From Nocardia grenadensis NBRC 108939 (GTDB taxonomy: Bacteria > Actinomycetota > Actinomycetes > Mycobacteriales > Mycobacteriaceae), in the NCBI RefSeq assembly GCF_001613445.1, contig NZ_BDCJ01000012.1, forward strand, positions 300,017 through 364,016: DNA of 64,000 nucleotides, in the 5' to 3' direction. The notes below the pieces were generated by a model. That model ran no database searches, had not been told where the DNA came from, and worked only from the letters and a program-made list of their open reading frames with translations. A program made the position numbers and the translations under genes. Of this stretch, positions 57,978 through 64,000 are shown piece by piece (the stretch's first letter is position 1; each line of letters opens with the position of its first letter).

Positions 57978-59518
57978 GCGGTCACTACCTTCAGATCGGG
58001 TCGAGCGGGGGCATCGGCTGCCGTCGTCGTATCGTAGGCGGCCATGTCGAATTTCCTTGTGATCCGGCGGAATTCGAAGGTGAAGTCCGGCCAGAGGGTC
58101 GTATTGTTTCCGTGCTTGTCCAGGTACCAGCTGGCGCAGCCGCCGGTGCTCCACACGCTCTTGGTGAGCTTCTTCTGCAGGGCGGAGTTGTAGGAGTCCT
58201 GCGCCGAACGGCGCACCTCGACGGTGCGCAGACCCTGGCGTTCGAAGGTGGCCAGCGCGTCGGCGATGTAGTTGATCTGGGATTCGATCATGTACACGAT
58301 CGAGGTATGGCCCAGGCCGACATTGGGGCCGAGCAGGAAGAACATATTCGGGAAGTTCGCGATCGCCGAACCCTTGTAACCCTGCTGGCCGATATCGTCG
58401 AACACCTCGGTCAGGCTACGGCCGTCGCGACCGTGGATGGTCTCGTAGGTGGGGGAATCGGTGACGTGGAAGCCGGTGGCGACCACGATCGCGTCGACCT
58501 CGCGTTCGGTGCCGTCGGCGGTGACGATCGAGTTCGCGCGGATTTCGGCGATCCCGTCGGTGACCACGTCGACATTGTCGCGGTCCAGGGCCGGGTAGTA
58601 CTCGTTGGAGATCAGCATGCGTTTGCAGCCGATGCGGAAGTTCGGGGTGACCTTTGCGCGCAGTTCCGGGTCGCGGATCTCCATGGCCAGTTTGGCCTTG
58701 GCCAGGGCCTCGAACCCGCGCATCAACGGCGGGAACTTCGCCAGGCCGACCACCTGGGTCTCCCGGGCGGCGTAGATCGCGGCCCGGGACAGGCGCTGTA
58801 CGCCCGGAATGTGCTTGAACGCCAGTCGCTCGGGTAGCAGGTAGGGGCGGTCCAGCCGGGGCAGCAGCCAGGGAGCGGTGCGCTGGTAGACGTCGAGATG
58901 AGCGACGCTGCCGGCGATGGCCGGGACGATCTGGATGGCCGAGGCGCCGGTGCCGATGACCGCGACGCGCTTACCGGCCAGGTCGGAATCGTGGTTCCAG
59001 CGGGCCGAGTGGAAGATCTCGCCCTCGAAGCTGTTGATGCCTTTGATATCGGGCAGGTTGGGCTCGCACAGCGCGCCGACCGCCGAGACCACGGTATCGG
59101 CGGTGAAATCGCCCCTGGTGGTGGTGATCTCCCACTGCGCGGTCTCGGCGTTCCAGCGGGCGCCGGTGACATCGCAGTCGAACAGGTGCTTGTCGCGCAC
59201 GTTGTACTTATCGGCCACGCCCTGGATATAGGCCTGGATCTCGCCCTGCCGGGAGAACGACCGCGACCAGTCCGGATTCAGGGCGAAGGAATACGAGTAC
59301 AGGTGCGAGGGCACATCGCACGCGGCACCGGGATAGGTGTTGTCACGCCAGGTCCCACCGACATCGCTACCGCGTTCCAGTACGAGGAAATCCTCGCGGC
59401 CCTGCTGGGTCAGCCGGATGGCGAGGCCGAGGCCGGCGAAACCACTGCCGATGATGATCGTCCGCAGATGACGGGCGGGCTGGTTGGCGACAGCTTTGTC
59501 TGTAACCTTGCGACTCAT
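57974..59518 (-). CDS. flavin Baeyer-Villiger monooxygenase
   Basis: A 514-residue class B flavoprotein. The FAD motif is IIIGSGFAGLGLAIRL, the BVMO fingerprint FEGEIFHSARW (FxGxxxHxxxW) is exact, and the NADPH motif is VAVIGTGASAIQI. It inserts oxygen next to ketones to give esters, and may also act on sulfur or nitrogen as MymA and EthA do. It heads an operon with an SDR and an esterase. TACGCT is 6 nt before the ATG, with TTGACT 17 bp further up inside a TetR-type operator. Confidence 0.92.
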   Translation of the reverse strand: MSRKVTDKAVANQPARHLRTIIIGSGFAGLGLAIRLTQQGREDFLVLERGSDVGGTWRDNTYPGAACDVPSHLYSYSFALNPDWSRSFSRQGEIQAYIQGVADKYNVRDKHLFDCDVTGARWNAETAQWEITTTRGDFTADTVVSAVGALCEPNLPDIKGINSFEGEIFHSARWNHDSDLAGKRVAVIGTGASAIQIVPAIAGSVAHLDVYQRTAPWLLPRLDRPYLLPERLAFKHIPGVQRLSRAAIYAARETQVVGLAKFPPLMRGFEALAKAKLAMEIRDPELRAKVTPNFRIGCKRMLISNEYYPALDRDNVDVVTDGIAEIRANSIVTADGTEREVDAIVVATGFHVTDSPTYETIHGRDGRSLTEVFDDIGQQGYKGSAIANFPNMFFLLGPNVGLGHTSIVYMIESQINYIADALATFERQGLRTVEVRRSAQDSYNSALQKKLTKSVWSTGGCASWYLDKHGNNTTLWPDFTFEFRRITRKFDMAAYDTTTAADAPARPDLKVVTA

Positions 59519-59524
59519 ATAATG

Positions 59525-59553
59525 AGCGTAAGGGCTTATTGAGCCGCAGTCAA
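59525..59553 (-). promoter_or_regulatory. BVMO operon promoter (TTGACT-N17-TACGCT), leaderless
   Basis: The complement of 59548-59553 is TTGACT and the complement of 59525-59530 is TACGCT, with 17 bp between them. The ATG follows 6 nt after the -10 box. The -35 lies inside operator copy 1. Confidence 0.65.
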
Positions 59554-59573
59554 CAGTATTGAACGGCATTCAG
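59539..59573. promoter_or_regulatory. two tandem TTGA-N7-TCA operators in the divergent BVMO/tetR gap
   Basis: TTGA-N7-TCAA at 59539-59553 and TTGA-N7-TCAG at 59559-59573 are 20 bp apart, two helix turns. They agree at most positions. The second abuts the tetR -10 box TAGGAT (59574-59579). A TetR protein bound here would shut off both promoters. Confidence 0.7.
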
Positions 59574-59585
59574 TAGGATGAACAG

Positions 59586-60218
59586 GTGAGTACGAGCCCG
59601 GAAGCACCCGTCAAACGCATCCGATTGAGCCCGGACGAACGGAAGACGCAGCTGATCACGCTCGGCGTGAAAATGCTCGGCGAACGGGCGATCGAGGACA
59701 TATCGGTCAGCGAGATCGCGGCCCAGGCGGGGATCTCGCGCGGACTGCTGTTCCACTACTTCCCGACCAAACAGGATTTTCAGCTCGAAGTGGTCCGGCA
59801 CGCCAACGCCGAACTGCTGGCCCGGGTCGTCCCCGACCCCACGCTGAGCCTGTTCGATATGCTGCGCGACTCGGTGGGCCGCTATATCGACTACGTCAGC
59901 GAGAACCGTACGTCGTACCTGGCCCTGCTGCGCGGACCCACCAGCTCCAGTCCGGAGTTGGCCGCCATGGTCGAGCAGACCCGGCACGTGATCGTCGACA
60001 TCATCCTCGCCCAGGTCCCGCTGTCGCCGGAGGAGCGTGCGCAGCCCCGGCTGGTACTCGTGGTTCGCGGCTGGGTGGCCTTCACCGAAGAAACCACCCT
60101 GTCGTGGCTGCGCGACGAACACCTCTCCCGCGACGAACTGATCGAACTGCTGGTGGAGTCGCTGGTGGCCCTGTCCATGGCCGTGAACCCGGCCCTGGCC
60201 GCCGCGTTGCGCGCCTGA
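59586..60218 (+). CDS. TetR-family regulator of the BVMO operon
   Basis: A 210-residue repressor-type protein. The HTH is GVKMLGERAIEDISVSEIAAQAGISRGLLFHYFPTKQDFQLEVV, followed by a helical ligand-binding domain. It is divergent from the BVMO gene across a 67-bp gap that holds two operator-like repeats. The ligand may be a ketone or fatty-acid-like inducer; this is inference. The GTG has TAGGAT 6 nt upstream. Confidence 0.9.
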   Translation: MSTSPEAPVKRIRLSPDERKTQLITLGVKMLGERAIEDISVSEIAAQAGISRGLLFHYFPTKQDFQLEVVRHANAELLARVVPDPTLSLFDMLRDSVGRYIDYVSENRTSYLALLRGPTSSSPELAAMVEQTRHVIVDIILAQVPLSPEERAQPRLVLVVRGWVAFTEETTLSWLRDEHLSRDELIELLVESLVALSMAVNPALAAALRA

Positions 60219-60221
60219 GGT

Positions 60222-61475
60222 TCACGGCGCCGGCTGTGCCGAGTCGGCCGGCAATGCCTCGGGGTGTTCGGTCGCCCGGTCGATGCGGGGCAGCAGCAGC
60301 GGTGTCATCAACAGCAGTATTCCGGCGAGCGTGATCGCCGCGCGGATTTCGATCCACGCGGCGAGCAGGCCCCATAACGCCGTGACCGCCCCGATGGTGA
60401 TCTTCTTACTCACCGACCAGGCCGCCAGCGCGCGGGTCGCCCGGTCGGCCGGTAATTGCTCCAGCCGATAGGTGGCGAAGACCGGGTTGAACACGGCCAT
60501 GCAGACGATCACGGCGGTCTGGACCGCCAGGACGAGGACCAATCCGCCGGCGCCGGCGGTGACGGCGCCCAGCGCGACCGGCCAGCACACCCGCAGAATC
60601 CCGGATATCCGCAGCACGCGCCCGCGTCCGTACCGGGCGACGAGCCGGGGCGTGAGCCGCGCCCCGAGCAACCCGCCCAGGCACGGCAACGCGAACGCGA
60701 GCCCGAACTCCCAGGGCGTGAAGCCGAGCTGCCCGAGCATGAGCACCGACATCAGCGGCTGCGTCGCCGTGATCAGCGCGCCGACGAGGGCGTCGTTGCA
60801 GAGCAGCGGGCGAAGCCCGGGATGGTTCAGTACGTAACGCCAGCCCTCGAACTGCGCACCCGGGTGTGGTGCGTCGGGGCGGACCGGACGTGGTTCGCGG
60901 TCATCACCGATCGCGCGCAGGCCCGCCGCCGAGGCCAGATAGCTCAGGCCGTCCGCGACCAGGGTGGCCATCGGGCCCAGCAGGCCGATCGCGGCGCCAC
61001 CCAGCGGCGGCCCGAGCACGATGGCAGTCCAGTTCGTGGATTCGAACCGGGCATTGGCCACCAGCAGGTCATCCGGTGCCACCAGGCTCCCGAGATAGGC
61101 GCCGGACGCGGCGGAGAAACCGATATCGGCGGTAGCGGCGACGATCGCGACCACGAGCAACTGCGCGAAGCCGAGTGCGCCGCACGCGAAAGCGATCGGA
61201 ATGCTCAGCAGCGCCGCGCACCGGACCAGGTCCATGGCGATCAGGACCGGCCGCTTGCGGCGGAACTCCAACCAGGGGCCCAGCGGAATCGCCACCAGGG
61301 CACCGACCGCGAGGCCGGCCGCCGCCAGTAGCGAGACCTCGGCGGGGCCGGCGTGCAGGACGAGAACGGCGACGAGCCCGTAGGCGTTGAATGCCAGCGC
61401 GGTACCGAACCGGCTCACCGCGTAGGCGGCCCACAGCCAACCGAACTGTCGCCCCAGGGTCCGCCCCTTCGCCAT
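60222..61475 (-). CDS. MFS transporter (MFS_3/enterobactin-exporter-like)
   Basis: A 417-residue transporter with twelve predicted transmembrane helices. Helix 1 has WLWAAYAVSRFGTALAF, loop 2-3 has GPWLEFRRKRPVLIAMD, and helix 5 includes LVAPDDLLVANARFESTNWTAIVLGPPLGG, a typical MFS_3 segment. The substrate is unknown. It is convergent with the TetR gene (3-nt gap). Upstream on the other side lies the rpoB2 leader, so a link to antibiotic resistance is possible but unproven. GAGAGGTG lies 8 nt before the ATG. Confidence 0.85.
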   Translation of the reverse strand: MAKGRTLGRQFGWLWAAYAVSRFGTALAFNAYGLVAVLVLHAGPAEVSLLAAAGLAVGALVAIPLGPWLEFRRKRPVLIAMDLVRCAALLSIPIAFACGALGFAQLLVVAIVAATADIGFSAASGAYLGSLVAPDDLLVANARFESTNWTAIVLGPPLGGAAIGLLGPMATLVADGLSYLASAAGLRAIGDDREPRPVRPDAPHPGAQFEGWRYVLNHPGLRPLLCNDALVGALITATQPLMSVLMLGQLGFTPWEFGLAFALPCLGGLLGARLTPRLVARYGRGRVLRISGILRVCWPVALGAVTAGAGGLVLVLAVQTAVIVCMAVFNPVFATYRLEQLPADRATRALAAWSVSKKITIGAVTALWGLLAAWIEIRAAITLAGILLLMTPLLLPRIDRATEHPEALPADSAQPAP

Positions 61476-61943
61476 TCCGGCGCACCTCTCGCTTGTTCGT
61501 CCTCGCGATGACCCGGGCGAGCAAAGCAGAAAGCCCGGGCCGCGATCAAACAACCGCGGCAGTATCCGGGCACAACCGTTCGTTGTATTCCACGGATGGT
61601 TCACCGGCGGCGATGGCCCCCCGGTGTGTGCCGCAATTCCCGGGGGCGATATATTCGAGTGGGAAGGTCGGGAATTGAATTCGGGGTGGGGTACGGCACG
61701 AATTTATTTCTCACTCGGTGCGGTGTCCGGTTCGTTCCTCGGATCGGGTCCGGTCGTGCGCCGCGAGGTTCGGGGGAAACTCTCCCGGGGTCGGTCTCGG
61801 CGAGCGTCCCCGGAGTCGAAGAGGATCGAAGGATGCCTGCTCGGGCCCGGCGGATGTGAGCAGCGGTGGATGGCCCCGCTCTGCCGCGATCTCGCGCCGC
61901 CGAAGCCGCGGCGGCCGATTTCGGCGGTTTTCCGCCATTCGGC

Positions 61944-61973
61944 TTGACGCCGTGCGGATCGGAGTGTCATTAT
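61944..61973 (+). promoter_or_regulatory. possible sigma-70-type promoter for rpoB2
   Basis: TTGACG (61944-61949) and CATTAT (61968-61973) are 18 bp apart. It would give a leader of about 285 nt before rpoB2. Confidence 0.4.
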
Positions 61974-61981
61974 CAAAATGG

Positions 61982-62010
61982 AAAGCATCGGAAATCGGAT
62001 GCTTTATTTT
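61982..62010 (+). terminator. hairpin plus T-run in the rpoB2 leader
   Basis: AAAGCATC (61982-61989) pairs with GATGCTTT (61998-62005) around an 8-nt loop and is followed by ATTTTTT. This has the form of an intrinsic terminator placed near the start of the presumed leader. It could also be a 5' mRNA-stabilising hairpin. Confidence 0.5.
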
Positions 62011-62266
62011 TTATGTCTCTCGACATTCGACGATTTCGTGTGTAATTTAGGGCTTCGCGCCGGGGTGCGTGCTGTCCGACTCTCGAAATACGAAACCACC
62101 GTGGAAGCGTCGCATTCCGTGTATCGCTGCCACGGGTTGTCGTCGAGTCCTGTCCGGATGGCTTCCGCCCGCGGTACGCGATCCGAATAACGCCCACTGG
62201 ACAAGCAGATACGTGACGACCATACCGCGCAGGTATGGGCGGCGTGCGGTGCTGGAAGGACGCATC

Positions 62267-64000
62267 TTGGCACTCCCTGATCAGAACGAGGTCGCTACCG
62301 CGATATCCGCCGGGAGCCGAATTCCCGGAAGTCCCGAGCGGCTCTCGTTCGCCAGAGTCCTCGAGCCCCTGGAGGTCCCTGGGTTGCTGGAGATTCAATC
62401 CGAATCGTTCGGCTGGTTGATCGGCGCGGCCGCCCAGCGGGAGCGGGCCGCCGCCCGCGGTGATTTCCGCACGGGCGGGCTGGCGGAGGTACTCGCGGAG
62501 ATAGGCCCGATCGAGGATTACGCGGGGACCATGTCGCTGACCCTGTCCGAACCCCGCTTCGAGGAGGTCAAGGCCTCGATCGACGAGTGCAAGGACAAGG
62601 ACATGACCTACGCGGCGCCGTTGTTCGTCACCGCGGAGTTCATCAACAACAACACCGGCGAGATCAAGAGCCAGACGGTCTTCATGGGTGATTTCCCGAT
62701 GATGACCGACCGCGGCACCTTCATCATCAACGGCACCGAGCGCGTGGTCATCTCACAACTGGTGCGTTCGCCGGGCGTCTACTTCGATCACTCCGTCGAC
62801 AAGAGCACCGAGAAGGACCTGCACAGCGTGCGGATCATCCCGAGCCGTGGCGCGTGGCTGGAATTCGATATCGACAAACGGGACACCGTCGGTGTACGTA
62901 TCGACCGCAAACGGCGTCAGCCGGTGACCGTGCTACTCAAAGCCCTCGGCTGGACCACCGAGCAGATCACCGAGCGGTTCGGCTTCTCCGGGGTGCTGAT
63001 GTCGTCGCTGGAGAAGGACAACACCGCGAGCACCGATGAAGCGCTGCTCGACATCCACCGCAAGCTCCGGCCCGGCGAACCGCCCACCAAGGAGTCCGCG
63101 CAGACCCTGCTGGAGAACCTGTTCTTCGCCGAGAAGCGCTACGACCTGGCGCGTGTGGGCCGCTACAAGATGGACAAGAAGTTCGGTGTCCGGCGGGACG
63201 CGCCCGGCGGCCCCCGGGTGCTCACCGAAATGGACCTGGTCACCGTTGTCGAATACCTGCTGCGGCTGCACGCGGGGGAGCGGACGATGACCGGGCCCGA
63301 CGGTATCGAGGTGCCGGTCGAGGTGGACGATATCGACCATTTCGGTAATCGCCGCGTACGCACCGTGGGGGAACTGATCCAGAATCAGTTCCGGGTGGGG
63401 CTCTCCCGGATGGAGCGGGTGGTCCGGGAACGGATGACCACCCAGGACGTCGAAGCCATCACCCCGCAGTCGCTGATGAACATCCGGCCGGTCGTGGCGG
63501 CGCTCAAGGAGTTCTTCGGGACCTCCCAGTTCTCCCAGTTCATGGACGAACGCAACCCGCTCGCGAGCCTCACCAACAAACGTCGCCTGTCCGCGCTCGG
63601 ACCGGGCGGCCTGTCCCGGGAGCGCGCCGGCCTCGAGGTGCGCGATGTGCACTACAGCCACTACGGCCGGATGTGCCCGATCGAGACCCCTGAGGGGCCG
63701 AATATCGGGCTGATGGGGTACCTGTCGGTGTACGCGCGGGTGAATCCGTTCGGGTTCCTCGAAACGCCGTATCGGAAGGTGATCGACGGCACGGTGACCG
63801 ATGAGATCGTCTACCTCACCGCCGACGAGGAGGACCGGCACGTCGTCGCGCAGGCGAACGAACCGCTCGATGCCCAGGGGCGCTTCCTCGAATCGCGGAT
63901 CGCGGTGCGGCGCAAGTATTCCGAGGTCGAGTTCGTCGATAGTGGACGGGTCGATTACATGGATGTGTCGCCGCGGCAGATGGTGTCGGTGGCGACCGCT
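62267..64000 (+). CDS. rpoB2: second RNA polymerase beta subunit, 5' part (rifampicin-insensitive type)
   Basis: The first 578 codons of an RpoB; the rest lies past the right edge. Conserved beta-subunit blocks are intact (PLEVPGLLEIQSESFGWLIG, INGTERVVISQLVRSPGV, ALGPGGLSRERAGLEVRDVH, CPIETPEGPNIGL). The rifampicin region reads FGTSQFSQFMDERNPLASLTNKRRLS. In E. coli numbering this gives L511F, Q517E, N518R and H526N, with D516 and S531 kept. Cluster II has I572M. The upstream genes are an MFS and a TetR, not rplJ/rplL, so this is the extra copy known as rpoB2 in Nocardia. TTG 62267 has GGAAGGA 6 nt upstream; GTG 62249 (VLEGRILA) is an alternative. Confidence 0.88.
   Translation, partial: MALPDQNEVATAISAGSRIPGSPERLSFARVLEPLEVPGLLEIQSESFGWLIGAAAQRERAAARGDFRTGGLAEVLAEIGPIEDYAGTMSLTLSEPRFEEVKASIDECKDKDMTYAAPLFVTAEFINNNTGEIKSQTVFMGDFPMMTDRGTFIINGTERVVISQLVRSPGVYFDHSVDKSTEKDLHSVRIIPSRGAWLEFDIDKRDTVGVRIDRKRRQPVTVLLKALGWTTEQITERFGFSGVLMSSLEKDNTASTDEALLDIHRKLRPGEPPTKESAQTLLENLFFAEKRYDLARVGRYKMDKKFGVRRDAPGGPRVLTEMDLVTVVEYLLRLHAGERTMTGPDGIEVPVEVDDIDHFGNRRVRTVGELIQNQFRVGLSRMERVVRERMTTQDVEAITPQSLMNIRPVVAALKEFFGTSQFSQFMDERNPLASLTNKRRLSALGPGGLSRERAGLEVRDVHYSHYGRMCPIETPEGPNIGLMGYLSVYARVNPFGFLETPYRKVIDGTVTDEIVYLTADEEDRHVVAQANEPLDAQGRFLESRIAVRRKYSEVEFVDSGRVDYMDVSPRQMVSVATA

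Larger units (their letters stand above)
61476..62266. other. ~790-nt gap upstream of rpoB2 with an AT-rich section
   Basis: No convincing gene. The stretch about 61965-62060 is much lower in GC than its surroundings and holds a possible promoter and a hairpin with a T-run (annotated separately). I did not see the known rifampin-associated element. Confidence 0.6.

Noticed and set aside
62050..62080. Rifampin-associated element (RAE) upstream of rpoB2
   Set aside because: The GGGCTTCGCGCCGGGG stretch only superficially resembles the RAE core. It lacks the required inverted repeat.
61978..62190. 70-codon frame in the rpoB2 leader
   Set aside because: It begins inside the hairpin region, has no Shine-Dalgarno or plausible protein composition, and spans the AT-to-GC change. 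A leader peptide is not excluded.
62267..64000. Reading the last gene as the main rpoB
   Set aside because: The neighbours are an MFS and a TetR gene rather than rplJ/rplL, and the rifampicin region has several non-consensus residues. It would need to be reconsidered if no other rpoB exists in the genome.
1..64000. tRNA, rRNA, CRISPR arrays, transposases, prophage genes
   Set aside because: None was recognised. The repeats present are irregularly spaced hairpin elements, not CRISPR-like, and no integrase or transposase motif was seen.

Overview
The window is high-GC actinobacterial DNA, almost certainly from a mycolic-acid genus close to Nocardia. The evidence is gene content and order. There is a PIM mannosyltransferase, the F420 gene fbiC, gpgS, a sigE-rseA-htrA-tatB block, a group I truncated haemoglobin and actinobacterial Mrp. 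From about 0.5 to 51 kb the order follows the M. tuberculosis Rv1157-Rv1240 neighbourhood (recalled, not searched), with insertions and rearrangements. No rRNA, tRNA, CRISPR array, transposase or prophage is visible.

Layout. 0-6 kb: start of typA, a tiny Cys/Lys-rich protein, phhB overlapping pimE tail to tail, a secreted Ala/Pro-rich protein, a nine-residue-repeat protein and a coupled pair of membrane PH-domain genes. 6-14 kb: a repeat-rich gap, then fbiC, fdxA, dapC, pruA and putA. 14-18 kb: two DUF2236 oxygenase-like genes around a TetR gene, a fadD36-type ligase and an F420/FMN-type oxidoreductase. 18-24 kb: divergent dapD/dapE, two LOG-family genes, folP2 and gpgS. 24-30 kb: a membrane protein, an HTH protein, tatB, htrA, rseA, sigE and an O-methyltransferase. 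30-37 kb: TetR with a two-gene ABC exporter, divergent glgC/glgA (ADP-glucose to maltose-1-phosphate), glbN, an rlmA-type methyltransferase. 37.7-44.6 kb: a long minus-strand run with DUF3117, tag, a DivIVA-like protein, mrp, two lytic transglycosylases, DUF1003 and an MgtE-N/CBS protein. 44.7-54 kb: a CitE-like lyase, a stress-protein homologue, SUFU, corA, a PHP phosphoesterase, malic enzyme, a betaine-binding lipoprotein and a DHA2 exporter. 54-61.5 kb: a fadD15-type ligase, then a TetR-controlled Baeyer-Villiger monooxygenase/SDR/esterase operon and an MFS transporter. 61.5-64 kb: a long AT-richer leader and the 5' part of a second RNA polymerase beta subunit (rpoB2), whose rifampicin pocket carries the H526N-type change.

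Working together: fbiC supplies F420, possibly to the PPOX-fold oxidoreductase. dapC, dapD and dapE form the succinylase branch to meso-diaminopimelate. pruA and putA degrade proline. sigE, rseA, htrA and tatB are an envelope-stress and export block. glgC and glgA feed alpha-glucan synthesis. The BVMO, SDR and esterase form a plausible ketone-to-ester-to-acid route.

Two genome-scale signals stand out. First, at least 14 genes have a TANNNT box 5-7 nt before the start codon, which implies leaderless mRNAs. Second, a dispersed hairpin element with GCTGTGTTT / AAACACAGC-type ends sits in several intergenic gaps, in two or three cases with its right edge acting as the -10 box of the next gene. 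Several inverted repeats next to regulator genes look like operators. All functional names rest on reading motifs and remembered families, since no search was run.
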